Shown: one piece after another, positions 7,531 through 14,552 of the stretch
How positions within the stretch are numbered: the first letter of the stretch is position 1
How the letters are laid out: each line of letters starts with the position of its first letter
DNA from: a virus
Virus record (IMG/VR): IMGVR_UViG_3300005468_000010
Span: 1-42,967 of that record
Length of the DNA stretch: 42,967 nt
Strand: one strand, 5' to 3'
Notes under the pieces: generated by a model
What the model was told of the DNA's origin: nothing
Seen by the model: only the letters and a program-made list of their open reading frames with translations
The model's database searches: none
Position numbers and translations under genes: made by a program

Positions 7531-9407
7531 TACATACCTCCGCCTTCTTGTTCGTTATTGCCTTGAGACATTTGAGTGATTAGAGCTTGTAGGTCTTGTG
7601 GATTGAAGCCTGGTCCACCAGTAGCGCCCTGCTGACCACCCTGACCGCCCTGAGCCTGTGCTGCGGCTTGCGTCTGTTGCATCTGTTGTATCTCATCAGG
7701 CGTCATCTTTCGGATCAGTGTGTCGGCGCCGCGCTCACCGAGACCATCTCTCCAGATACGTTTCAAGAGACCGACCCAATTTATCTGATAGCCTAGCTGA
7801 GACATCTGAGGCACAACAAACTGAGCAATGCCGCCAAACGCCTGCAAGAACTGCGTGAGTCTCTGTGCTCGCTGTTGATACTCTTGAGACTGTAGTGAAC
7901 CGGTCCAGTTGAACTCAAAGTCACCTTCGAGATCTTTGGTGGTCAGACGAGCACCAACCGGGAAGTCACGTGTGCCAGGAATCTTGAAGACCTGTGCGCT
8001 TGGAACGAACTCAACAGTAAGGTCGTACAAGTCCTGTAGCATTGGGGTTAGAATCTCGTCCTCAATCTCACGCGCAACATCACGCACATCAGATAGTGAA
8101 AGACTTAACAAGCTTGATACGGCAAACCCTGCTCTTGGTAAATTCCTCTGGGTTTGTCCCTGAGCCAGCCCCGAAGAGCCGCTGTACTGATCCATGAGGC
8201 CCATCGTAAACTGCATACCCGATAAAGCGGTACGTTGACTTTGATCGGCAGTGTTTGCGAGAACCTTAACACCGTCCGGTGGTACTAGCCACTTCGCTCG
8301 CGGTCTGAATACCAATGAACCTGTACGAGTCACCAAGTTTGGATCTACAGCGGTGGGTGGAGCAAACCCAATCGCCTGAGCCTCCATGAACATATTCACT
8401 TGATCGTTGAAGAGGATCTGAAGCGGTTCGAGATCATCTGCCTGCGACGTAGTGTACTGTTCGCCTGGAGCTTTACGCGCAACTGTCCACCTGTAGTTAG
8501 GTCGGGCAAACTTCTTGTCGCTGATCTTGACGACCTTCGGGCCGGCATTGAGGTTCCAGATGACCCAACAGTATTGCCAGTAGTCACCTTCATTGACCCA
8601 CACCTCGGACATATAGACCCAATCGTAACCTTGGCCTGGAGATGCGGTATCGAGCGATTGTGTTGACACTGTTCCACTGACTGCACTACTACCAACCGCT
8701 TCTGAAGGCGGTGAAGCAATGCCGGACTGCTGAAGCCGGCGTACAATATAGTGCGGCCAACTGACGGACGCCAAAGCATCACGTCCGACAATCTCAGCCT
8801 TTGCAGTCTTCGCCATCGAGTTATATTGTTCATAGGGCATTATCGCGTCTTCTACTACTAACATCGCTTGTTCGAGACTGGCTACAGTCTCAGGCCACAC
8901 AGTAAACATGAACGGGTCAACTGATCGACTGTGAGGCCATACTTTGTCGTTCTCAACTTTGACGTGCTGCTTTGTGATTGCTCGACCGTATAATGAGTAA
9001 GTACGTACCAATTCCTTGACGAGAGAATAGATCTTGATCCGCTTGCGCATGAGGTATAGCAAGTATTGATTGACGGACTCAGCACCTTTACCAGCATCGT
9101 CATCGAGCGTGTCTAAAGGATAGACCTCAAAGAACTCATTAGTAGGGACAACCATCTGCGCAGTGTTGATAACAAACTTCTCGACGGTTTTACGGAATGC
9201 TGGTACGTAGTGATTGAACACGTCGCTGCGGTAGAAACTGCGGGTGTAGGTGCCTCTCCAAGCTGCGTAGTTCTTCAGCCAGACCTCTACTTGGAACAGC
9301 CTTCGGTTTCTGATTCGGGTGACAAGAGAGTTTAACTGATCTCCAACAGCCTTTTTGCCGGCGTCATCTCTGACGTTGCGGAGGGTGATCTCGTGAGTCA
9401 ATGCCAT
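7530..9407 (-). CDS. Portal (head-tail connector) protein
   Basis: At 625 residues it is the size of podovirus-type portals. Residues ~1-100 are helical (DQLNSLVTRIRNRRLFQVEV). The segment FVINTAQMVVPTNEFFEVYPLD is the usual portal wing region. The long central helix bundle (DLEPLQILFNDQVNMFMEAQ) and RTALSGMQFTMGLMDQYSG are typical of crown/clip neighbourhoods. The C-terminal ~50 residues are Gln/Gly-rich and low complexity, as in many portals. The portal forms the dodecameric DNA channel at one capsid vertex and docks the terminase encoded just upstream. The context (terminase 1 base upstream) fits fully. Confidence 0.9.
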   Translation of the reverse strand: MALTHEITLRNVRDDAGKKAVGDQLNSLVTRIRNRRLFQVEVWLKNYAAWRGTYTRSFYRSDVFNHYVPAFRKTVEKFVINTAQMVVPTNEFFEVYPLDTLDDDAGKGAESVNQYLLYLMRKRIKIYSLVKELVRTYSLYGRAITKQHVKVENDKVWPHSRSVDPFMFTVWPETVASLEQAMLVVEDAIMPYEQYNSMAKTAKAEIVGRDALASVSWPHYIVRRLQQSGIASPPSEAVGSSAVSGTVSTQSLDTASPGQGYDWVYMSEVWVNEGDYWQYCWVIWNLNAGPKVVKISDKKFARPNYRWTVARKAPGEQYTTSQADDLEPLQILFNDQVNMFMEAQAIGFAPPTAVDPNLVTRTGSLVFRPRAKWLVPPDGVKVLANTADQSQRTALSGMQFTMGLMDQYSGSSGLAQGQTQRNLPRAGFAVSSLLSLSLSDVRDVAREIEDEILTPMLQDLYDLTVEFVPSAQVFKIPGTRDFPVGARLTTKDLEGDFEFNWTGSLQSQEYQQRAQRLTQFLQAFGGIAQFVVPQMSQLGYQINWVGLLKRIWRDGLGERGADTLIRKMTPDEIQQMQQTQAAAQAQGGQGGQQGATGGPGFNPQDLQALITQMSQGNNEQEGGGM

Positions 9408-9408
9408 A

Positions 9409-10899
9409 TTAGTTTACTTTCTCCATCCACTGCCAAGGTTTCTGTTCCTCATCGTCGTTGCCCATCTGAATACCGAGAACATCTGATACTTGATCATTCA
9501 CGTCTGCCATACCATTCATGATGGGCCTGTAGAACAACTCGTGTGTATATCGGACAGTATCAGCAATGTTGTCATAGAATCCATCCTTGACCGGCTTGCG
9601 ACCTTTCTCTTTGCCGACGCGCTCCTTGGGGTAGTGATAGCCTCCTGCCATCGACTCGATCATGACCCGGTTGCGCCGGTGTGTCATGAATAGATAATAA
9701 CCGCATTGGCACCTAATGCGCAAGAGCTTTCTAGTGAGGTCCAGGCCAGGATCAATGTCAGGGAACTTTCTGTAGCGGAATCTCAGAGACCAGGGGGGCT
9801 TTGCGAGCCTAATTATTGGGCCAGGCCCCTTATCGTTGACTTGTGCGCCAGCGGCATCGCCCCCGTCGATTATTAAAGACTTTGGGTGGGTAGGGAACAT
9901 TAGAGAAGTCTCAGCGAGCACTCGGTTCGCCAGAGCCTCGGCCTCTACGTTCTGAGGCGTAATCTCATGCAAGAAAACTATGTGTATGTTTCCCTTTGTG
10001 CATCGAAAGATCTGACTCATGCTGACTGCGGGATTGTGGAACCCAAAGTCCCACGTGCGGTAGAGAGTCATCAGACGCAGCGGTGGATCTCCAACGTGCT
10101 TCATGAAGTCGAAGGACGGATATACGGGTTCGCCGTCTTGGACAAATCCGTACTGCCCTTCTATGATTCGTCGTGCCTCAGCAGGAGTGTTTTGGGAAAG
10201 AACGGCTGCCACGTAATCAGGTCTGAGGAACGGATTGTCATAGGTCGAACTGCGGATGAGCCGCCACGTCGTCGAGACCTTCTTACCATTGCGGATCTCG
10301 ATTGTTTTGGTCTGCGAACCTTCTTTAGGCCAGTTCTTTGCGATCCAATGCTGATTAGAGGGTGGATTTGTAGCAATGAAACCTCGTAGGTATCGAGATG
10401 CGCGGGGTAGTCGTAGCCGACCAACAAGGTCCTTAAATGTTTTCTCAGGCTCTTCCTGAGCCTCGTCAATGTAGAACCATCCATACTCAGGTCCAAGGAA
10501 ACGCCCAAGATCTTTTGTCTCACGGAATGCTACCTCCGATCCATTGGGATATATTATTCTGTGGGGCCAGCCGTCTCGAAGTTCTCGGTATCTGACATCG
10601 ACTCCAGACCGCTCAAGGACTTCGAGGTAGATCCGTTCAGTTGAATCGTGAAGCTTGGGAAGGGATCGTCTGAGAATGATGCCCATATTTCCCGGTATAG
10701 TTGTTGAGAGAAGATGTCCCATGATACATAAGGGTAGAGTCTTTCCACTGCCATAACCTCCTACTAGTGCGATAAACCTTTCAGTGCTGTCTAGTAACTC
10801 CTGCTGCAATGGTAAGATATGCCAGTGCGGATGATCCTTGCGGTCACAGTCTGGATTGTTAGTCTTGTTGCAGGCCGGGAATAAGGTTTCTACTTTCAT
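9409..10899 (-). CDS. terL: Terminase large subunit
   Basis: The packaging motor ATPase plus headful/cutting nuclease. Seen, numbering from the ATG at 10899 (496 residues): Walker A VGGYGSGKT (46-54), Walker B WFYIDEAQ (141-148), coupling motif IATNPPSN (175-182), then an RNase H-like nuclease domain with Asp in TWDFG (284), LIIDGGD (345/348) and YDNIADTVRY (443/447). All core residues are intact. A TTG two codons earlier (10905) overlaps the upstream stop and is an alternative start. The small terminase subunit is not recognised; one of the short genes just upstream is the natural candidate. Confidence 0.95.
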   Translation of the reverse strand: MKVETLFPACNKTNNPDCDRKDHPHWHILPLQQELLDSTERFIALVGGYGSGKTLPLCIMGHLLSTTIPGNMGIILRRSLPKLHDSTERIYLEVLERSGVDVRYRELRDGWPHRIIYPNGSEVAFRETKDLGRFLGPEYGWFYIDEAQEEPEKTFKDLVGRLRLPRASRYLRGFIATNPPSNQHWIAKNWPKEGSQTKTIEIRNGKKVSTTWRLIRSSTYDNPFLRPDYVAAVLSQNTPAEARRIIEGQYGFVQDGEPVYPSFDFMKHVGDPPLRLMTLYRTWDFGFHNPAVSMSQIFRCTKGNIHIVFLHEITPQNVEAEALANRVLAETSLMFPTHPKSLIIDGGDAAGAQVNDKGPGPIIRLAKPPWSLRFRYRKFPDIDPGLDLTRKLLRIRCQCGYYLFMTHRRNRVMIESMAGGYHYPKERVGKEKGRKPVKDGFYDNIADTVRYTHELFYRPIMNGMADVNDQVSDVLGIQMGNDDEEQKPWQWMEKVN

Positions 10900-10901
10900 C
10901 T

Positions 10902-11117
10902 TCAATCATCGTAGTAGTCGAAGGGTGTGTAGACAGGCTGTGGTATATGATCAGGACAGAACCACTCTTCTTGCATCACTCGCATTGCCTCGCCGTATAC
11001 CTTGCTGCCCCAGGCTTCCTTGTTGATCTCATGGTTGGTGAGCTTGTCACACTTCGCACACTTGCGGATCACTACAATCATCTTCGGGTCCTTTACTACG
11101 TAGTCTGCCATCGTCAT
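10902..11117 (-). CDS. Small zinc-finger-like protein upstream of terminase
   Basis: The frame is open upstream, but the ATG at 11117 forms an ATGA overlap with the preceding gene, giving 71 residues (MTMADYVVKDPKMIVVIRKC...). It has CAKCDK and later FCPDH, so a C-x2-C...C-x2-H set could bind zinc. Its place directly before terL is where small terminases often lie, but the sequence does not show a helix-turn-helix, so that role is only a possibility. Confidence 0.65.
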   Translation of the reverse strand: MTMADYVVKDPKMIVVIRKCAKCDKLTNHEINKEAWGSKVYGEAMRVMQEEWFCPDHIPQPVYTPFDYYDD

Positions 11118-11380
11118 CGGCGTATCCAAATCTTTGTTGAGGGGTTCTTGATCACGTATAGCAGCGTAGAGAAATCTGTGTCGCCCTTGCCGCTGACACC
11201 GCGCCATGCCGCGAGCACATAATATCGAGCAGTTTGCTTGACGAGGTAGCCCACGACCTTCATCACTGGAGGAGCATCAATCTTATCGCCAGTGCCAAGC
11301 CAGCCGTCGTTGTCCATCGTGGCGTGATCAAGCGTCATGATCTCAATCAGATCGCCAGGTTTAGCTCGTCTCTTCTTCAT
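11114..11380 (-). CDS. 88-residue protein, unknown
   Basis: A compact protein beginning MKKRRAKPGDLIEIMTLDHA, with strand-like segments (VMKVVGYLVKQTARYYVLAAW). It may form a small SH3-like or OB-like barrel. It overlaps its upstream neighbour by 20 bp and its downstream neighbour by 4 bp. The function is unknown; it lies in the packaging-gene neighbourhood. Confidence 0.65.
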   Translation of the reverse strand: MKKRRAKPGDLIEIMTLDHATMDNDGWLGTGDKIDAPPVMKVVGYLVKQTARYYVLAAWRGVSGKGDTDFSTLLYVIKNPSTKIWIRR

Positions 11381-11615
11381 CTTGATCTCCAGTCACAGCC
11401 GGCGTGAAGTCTTCAGGCGTGGCAAGAAACTTAGGCTTGTTCTTCTTGACAGTGGCAACCCATTTGATTAGGCCAATCAACTCTTGGCCGTCTAAGACTA
11501 TCGGCCTTGGACTAGCTTCGAGTGTTATGGTTCCTGAGCGTAGTGCTTCATCGACCATTGCCCAAGCTACCTCACTGAGTTCTGATGCGTCACGAACGTT
11601 TACGGATTTGGCCAT
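11361..11615 (-). CDS. 84-residue acidic protein, unknown
   Basis: MAKSVNVRDASELSEVAWAM is followed by helical and strand segments (ELIGLIKWVATVKKNK) and an acidic tail (GDQDEEETS). It overlaps neighbours on both sides (16 and 20 bp). Size, charge and position upstream of terL would allow a small terminase-like or regulatory role, but no DNA-binding motif is visible. Confidence 0.6.
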   Translation of the reverse strand: MAKSVNVRDASELSEVAWAMVDEALRSGTITLEASPRPIVLDGQELIGLIKWVATVKKNKPKFLATPEDFTPAVTGDQDEEETS

Positions 11616-11839
11616 TTGAGTTGAATCTTTCTGATGGGGAATTTCTCGCCGGCTTTCTTGGCGAGCTTGATGAACTTGCGCTCGGCGTAGTTCGGACGGC
11701 CTACTGTAATCAACACAGACTCTTTGTTGACGAACGTGGCCTTGATGGTTAGCTTAGGACTGAGATATCCCGTTGCTCTGTAAGCTCCCGACTCAGCCAA
11801 AATCTTAAACACCTTTGCCACTGCCTGATAACCTGTCAT
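11600..11839 (-). CDS. 79-residue basic protein, unknown
   Basis: The ATG at 11839 is preceded by a consensus AGGAGG four bases upstream, so this start is preferred over the longer frame. The product MTGYQAVAKVFKILAESGAY... is basic, with strands such as LTIKATFVNKESVLITVGRP and a Lys-rich C-terminal third. No known family is recognised. Confidence 0.65.
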   Translation of the reverse strand: MTGYQAVAKVFKILAESGAYRATGYLSPKLTIKATFVNKESVLITVGRPNYAERKFIKLAKKAGEKFPIRKIQLKWPNP

Positions 11840-11978
11840 CGTGCCTCCTTCTGACCTTATTATATAGATACTCACTGATCGCGTAGATCCCGCCAATGAC
11901 TGCCAGTGGGATGAACGCTAGACCTATCAGTGCGAGATACAAGACTACCACGATCCAGTAGATTGCCTCGCCAATCAT
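11805..11978 (-). CDS. Single-span membrane protein (holin-like possibility)
   Basis: The ATG at 11978 overlaps the TAA of the lipoprotein gene (TAATG). The 57-residue product has one long hydrophobic segment (residues ~7-35, YWIVVVLYLALIGLAFIPLA then VIGGIYAI) and a basic cytoplasmic-type tail (NKVRRRHDDRLSG). A small membrane protein directly after a lipoprotein resembles lysis or superinfection-exclusion modules, but there is no specific signature. It overlaps the next gene by 35 bp. Confidence 0.55.
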   Translation of the reverse strand: MIGEAIYWIVVVLYLALIGLAFIPLAVIGGIYAISEYLYNKVRRRHDDRLSGSGKGV

Positions 11979-12289
11979 TATCTGGTCAGTGTCATCGTGG
12001 AGCCAGCCGGAAGCTGATCCAACAACGAGGGAGCTTGAGGTACGATATGACACCCATCACCGAACACCGGAAGCTGTGCTCCCTTGGGGAGCACCATGAA
12101 CACTGCATTGCCGGCAGGCGGTGGTCCACCCACATTCAAGCATACGATCACGTCCATGTTAGCACTTTGATATGCCTTGATCTGGTCAGGCGTCATCTGC
12201 GCGGCTTGCGTGGGATTTAACAGCGCACACCCAGACGCTAGAATAACAACCATGAGTAGTGAAACGAGACTAGAAATAAACTTGTTCAT
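11978..12289 (-). CDS. Predicted lipoprotein
   Basis: A 103-residue protein with an N-terminal lysine, a hydrophobic core and a lipobox-like ASGC (Cys21), typical of signal peptidase II substrates: MNKFISSLVSLLMVVILASG then C. The mature part contains QMTPDQIKAYQSANMDVIVC and a Pro/Gly-rich stretch. Ala at -3 of the lipobox is acceptable but not optimal. Lipoproteins at the head of a phage operon are often superinfection-exclusion factors or outer spanins; neither can be chosen here. It implies a host with lipoprotein processing, probably Gram-negative. Confidence 0.75.
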   Translation of the reverse strand: MNKFISSLVSLLMVVILASGCALLNPTQAAQMTPDQIKAYQSANMDVIVCLNVGGPPPAGNAVFMVLPKGAQLPVFGDGCHIVPQAPSLLDQLPAGSTMTLTR

Positions 12290-12299
12290 TGAAAACCTC

Positions 12300-12512
12300 C
12301 TACTGAAGATATCTATGACTTACCACAATAAGATCCACTTTACCACCCTCGTCGTAGTAAAGCTCGATCTCCGGGAAGCAAGGGCAGTCTTCGTTGTGCT
12401 CTGTGTTGTGGTTGAGGATCTCATCAGGAGGCCCCAGGACGTACACCTCCGTACCATCTTGCTCATTAAGTGACTCCAGAGTTGGAATCCGTGGAAAGTC
12501 TGGCTGTGTCAT
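12300..12512 (-). CDS. First gene of the leftward arm, acidic 70-residue protein
   Basis: Two ATGs are possible (12521 and 12512). The ATG at 12512 has AGAAG at a workable distance and gives MTQPDFPRIPTLESLNEQDG... . The protein is acidic, with NHNTEHNEDCPCFPEIELYY in the middle (His and a CPC pair that could bind metal). Being the first gene after the intergenic region, it is the most promoter-proximal member of the leftward operon. The function is unknown. Confidence 0.6.
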   Translation of the reverse strand: MTQPDFPRIPTLESLNEQDGTEVYVLGPPDEILNHNTEHNEDCPCFPEIELYYDEGGKVDLIVVSHRYLQ

Positions 12513-12527
12513 TTCTATCATCTTCTC

Positions 12528-12557
12528 TATTAACGGGCGCACTAGCCTCAATGTCAA
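12528..12557 (-). promoter_or_regulatory. Candidate sigma-70 promoter for the leftward arm
   Basis: On the minus strand TTGACA (12557-12552) is followed after 18 bases by TTAATA (12533-12528). The predicted transcription start near 12521 is very close to the first gene's ATGs, which weakens the assignment or implies a very short leader. Confidence 0.4.
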
Positions 12558-12763
12558 GCCGTGGGGCGCAGTGAGCTACATATAAGGATAGCCAGCGGCG
12601 AGTCCGCGAGCCGCCGCAACGCTTCTAAGGACCTTGAGACTCTCAATATGGCTGATCAGTGACCACCCTGGAGGTCTTAGGGAGCAACGCGGGCGTACAC
12701 CGGCCCGGTCCACTGGCCCATACGGACCTGCGCAAACTGGTCTCCTGGAAGTACCGGGGCGGC

Positions 12764-12780
12764 TTGGCACGATACTTGCT
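12764..12780 (+). promoter_or_regulatory. Sigma-54 (RpoN) -24/-12 promoter element, P1
   Basis: TTGGCAC-GATAC-TTGCT matches the established consensus YTGGCACG-N4-TTGCW at every defined base, with the required 10 bases between GG and GC. A transcript would start near 12791, right at the first TGTACA repeat. Confidence 0.65.
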
Positions 12781-12791
12781 TGCGGTGAGAG

Positions 12792-12904
12792 TGTACAATA
12801 ATGTACAACGTACAATTCTGTACTACAAGTTTGTACTACAAAAATGTACAGCGCATTGTCCCAGAGTTAGGACACTGTACAATTCTGTATCACAAATATG
12901 TACA
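12792..12904. repeat. TGTAC/TACA repeat cluster (iteron- or operator-like)
   Basis: TGTAC or its close variants occur at 12792, 12802, 12810 (GTACAA), 12819, 12832, 12845, 12876, 12886 (TGTAT) and 12899. The triplet 12819/12832/12845 and the pair 12886/12899 are each spaced by exactly 13 bases. TTTGTACTACAAA (12830-12842) is a perfect palindrome. The half-unit TACAATTCTGTA recurs (12811 and 12879). The pattern indicates cooperative binding of a dimeric protein: a repressor, an enhancer-binding activator or a replication initiator. Units are too short for CRISPR. Confidence 0.75.
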
Positions 12905-12925
12905 CACTGAAAATACTTTCAGTGT
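12904..12925. promoter_or_regulatory. 22-bp perfect palindrome (operator-like)
   Basis: Nine-base arms ACACTGAAA and TTTCAGTGT flank ATAC with no mismatch. There is no following T-run, so it is a poor terminator. It lies about 120-140 bases upstream of the second sigma-54 element, a normal distance for an activator site, and abuts the TGTAC cluster. Confidence 0.6.
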
Positions 12926-13044
12926 CGCGGGTGTAGCTGCCTGAGTTGTGACAAACTTTGGTGTACGTCGCAGCATTTCCCGGTATAGTAACAAAACGTG
13001 GCAAGTCGAGGTGTGGATATCATTAGGTTTTTTATCACTAACAC

Positions 13045-13061
13045 TTGGCACCGCGATTGCT
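13045..13061 (+). promoter_or_regulatory. Sigma-54 (RpoN) -24/-12 promoter element, P2
   Basis: TTGGCAC-CGCGA-TTGCT has the full TGGCAC and TTGCT blocks with the correct spacing. Expected transcription start is near 13072, about 20 bases before the first gene of the rightward arm and upstream of its GGGAGG ribosome site. This positions it to drive the early operon. Confidence 0.7.
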
Positions 13062-13092
13062 ATTCTAACTTAGTGACTGGGAGGACACTAAG

Positions 13093-13248
13093 ATGATGAA
13101 AGTATGGAGTTATCGACACGGGCAGTTCGTTGAGGTACTAGCCGTTGACCACGACTTGCAGACCTACGTTGTACGGGTTCTGACGACTAAGGGCCATCGT
13201 GACACTATTCTCAAAATGGACGACGCTTCAACGGCGTATACCTTATAG
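13093..13248 (+). CDS. First early protein, 51 residues
   Basis: Two consecutive ATGs (13093, 13096) follow a strong GGGAGG site. The product is MMKVWSYRHGQFVEVLAVDHD... . Alternating strands suggest a small beta-barrel. It lies directly downstream of sigma-54 element P2, so it should be among the first products made. Small leading proteins of phage early operons often modify host functions, but nothing in the sequence assigns a target. Confidence 0.65.
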   Translation: MMKVWSYRHGQFVEVLAVDHDLQTYVVRVLTTKGHRDTILKMDDASTAYTL

Positions 13249-13259
13249 AGGTGAGAACA

Positions 13260-13466
13260 ATGATAACTAGCTCAAAACAATCGTGGAACGAAGGGGATAC
13301 GGTTCGGGTTGGGTTTATGACACTGCGAGTTGTAGCATTCAAGGCAGTCAAGGATTACTTGCCTGATCTATACTTGCTTGAGTCTCTAGATCATCAGAAG
13401 TTTTATGAGTTTATACCGCACAACGGGTTGAACCGGATTAGTCGTGAGTTGGCAGCGAACTGGTAG
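13260..13466 (+). CDS. Early protein, 68 residues, unknown
   Basis: The ATG at 13260 follows AGGTGAG. The product (MITSSKQSWNEGDTVRVGFM...) contains strand segments that look like a small SH3-type barrel (EGDTVRVGFMTLRVVAFKAV). The downstream half is LYLLESLDHQKFYEFIPHNG. The family is unknown; it is second in the early operon. Confidence 0.65.
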   Translation: MITSSKQSWNEGDTVRVGFMTLRVVAFKAVKDYLPDLYLLESLDHQKFYEFIPHNGLNRISRELAANW

Positions 13467-13475
13467 GAGTGTGAC

Positions 13476-13553
13476 ATGGCTGAGGTCATAATCACCATTA
13501 CGATCATACTGTTCATTAGAGACTGGCTGAAAGACTGCGGCAAAGGGGATTGA
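13476..13553 (+). CDS. 25-residue membrane peptide
   Basis: A TAGGAG site precedes the ATG at 13476. The product is MAEVIITITIILFIRDWLKD and then CGKGD, with one short hydrophobic segment. It fills the gap between two early genes and nearly abuts the next ATG (TGATATG). The ribosome site and packing support it, but the length is at the limit of what can be called. Confidence 0.4.
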   Translation: MAEVIITITIILFIRDWLKDCGKGD

Positions 13554-13554
13554 T

Positions 13555-13749
13555 ATGCGCTTATTTAACTGGTTCAAGTGTCCTAACGAAAGAGAACACG
13601 CATTTGACGGCATTCAAGGTGATATCGTTGCGCTGATTAAAGATAGTATGTCCGTCAACCGATGCACTGAAGTAACTCGTTGTGCGTGGAAGGGTCCGAG
13701 GCAGGCAACAGCTAACCAATCAATCGAGGTGTCAAATGATAAAGCATAA
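13555..13749 (+). CDS. Early protein, 64 residues, unknown
   Basis: MRLFNWFKCPNEREHAFDGI... starts 1 base after the preceding stop, with AGGGG upstream. Three cysteines are scattered (KCP, RCTEVTRCAW). The N-terminus is amphipathic and aromatic. The function is unknown. Its 3' end overlaps the next gene by 14 bases. Confidence 0.55.
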   Translation: MRLFNWFKCPNEREHAFDGIQGDIVALIKDSMSVNRCTEVTRCAWKGPRQATANQSIEVSNDKA

Positions 13750-13945
13750 GGGTAAGTTTGATGATTGTCACTATTGCCAGAGTTACGTTAGGCTTGGTGA
13801 ATCCTTTGGTGATAGTAAGGGATATGCTGCGACTACTCGCAAGCTTCACCGAATCGCCATTGCCAGACGAGAGAAAGACTCAGTAATGCGTGATATGGGA
13901 CTAGAGAAGGGACGTGACAGTCTTGGCCGTGTGATTTGGGATTGA
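13736..13945 (+). CDS. Early protein with CxxC knuckle, 69 residues
   Basis: The ATG at 13736 follows GAGGTG. The product MIKHKGKFDDCHYCQSYVRL... has one C-x2-C and a basic helical middle (TTRKLHRIAIARREKDS). It may be a small nucleic-acid- or zinc-binding early protein. The family is not recognised. Confidence 0.6.
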   Translation: MIKHKGKFDDCHYCQSYVRLGESFGDSKGYAATTRKLHRIAIARREKDSVMRDMGLEKGRDSLGRVIWD

Positions 13946-13986
13946 GCAACCATTAACCACTAACCGCAGTCATAGGAGAGACAATC

Positions 13987-14304
13987 ATGGAACTGAATAA
14001 CGTGACAGATTTGCACAATAGAAGGCGCAATCTTGAACTGGTATCACGACGCGCTAAAGAGATGGGCATACCACTGTTGATTTGGCCCGAAGATAAGCTA
14101 ATCGTCAAGCAAGATGATTTGCCTGTTTTAGACACTCACGTCAACAAGGCGCCTGATTGGAAGCGTATGTTTGATTTGGGATCTTTCCTCGTTAGGTCGG
14201 ATGACGAGTTGAGAGACCATGTTCGGGAAGGGTATGCCTATGCTATCACTGATCAGGATAGTGTCTTCGACTACGTGACTGAGTATGAGGTGAAATCACG
14301 ATGA
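13987..14304 (+). CDS. Early protein, 105 residues, unknown
   Basis: MELNNVTDLHNRRRNLELVS is a charged helix, followed by a strand region (GIPLLIWPEDKLIVKQDDLP) and an acidic C-terminal half. There is no known motif. AGGAGAGACAATC precedes the ATG. It overlaps the next gene by 4 bp, consistent with coupled translation. Confidence 0.7.
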   Translation: MELNNVTDLHNRRRNLELVSRRAKEMGIPLLIWPEDKLIVKQDDLPVLDTHVNKAPDWKRMFDLGSFLVRSDDELRDHVREGYAYAITDQDSVFDYVTEYEVKSR

Positions 14305-14552
14305 ACTACGACGTATTGGTTAAGCAGTTAAAGCAGGCACGTGTTGACTGTCTAAAGGCAGGCAAGAGAGTTATGCACGATGGTTGGGCAATTACTGCCA
14401 GGGCTGTTGCAAACTCATTCACGCACGAAGACAAGGAACGATTCTTGCAGGATATCGGTATCAATGATCCATACGACGACATGAAGCAACCGATTGATCT
14501 GAGGCACACTTACTACTCTCCACCAACAGAAAAAGGGACTAAGATCACATGA
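14301..14552 (+). CDS. Early protein, 83 residues, unknown
   Basis: MNYDVLVKQLKQARVDCLKA is helical; the remainder includes DGWAITARAVANSFTHEDKE and a Pro/Tyr-rich end (TYYSPPTEKGTKIT). It has 4-bp overlaps on both sides. The family is unknown. Confidence 0.65.
   Translation: MNYDVLVKQLKQARVDCLKAGKRVMHDGWAITARAVANSFTHEDKERFLQDIGINDPYDDMKQPIDLRHTYYSPPTEKGTKIT

Larger units (their letters stand above)
12558..13092. other. Main intergenic control region between divergent arms
   Basis: This is the only gene-free stretch longer than 300 bases. Going rightward it holds a GC-rich hairpin (12595-12617, arms GCGGCG/CGCCGC), a perfect sigma-54 element (12764-12780), a cluster of TGTAC repeats (12792-12904), a 22-bp palindrome (12904-12925), an isolated TGTAC (12962-12966), an isolated -10-like TATAGT (12984-12989) and a second perfect sigma-54 element (13045-13061). 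No credible coding frame was seen. Such a region could also hold the replication origin, but nothing seen proves that. Confidence 0.75.

Noticed and set aside
8396-8833. Open frame of about 145 codons on the - strand within the portal gene
   Set aside because: It lies in an alternative frame of a clear portal gene, and its Ser/Arg/Leu-rich product has no recognisable features.
12792-12904. TGTAC repeats as a CRISPR array
   Set aside because: Units are 5-6 bases with 8-13 base steps; there are no 24-40 base repeats or spacers and no cas genes. The Cas4-like nuclease belongs to a recombination module.
12974-12988. 15-base sequence ATTTCCCGGTATAGT also present in the terminase gene near 10685-10705
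   Set aside because: In a 43-kb sequence about one 15-base repeat is expected by chance, and one copy is within a conserved coding region.
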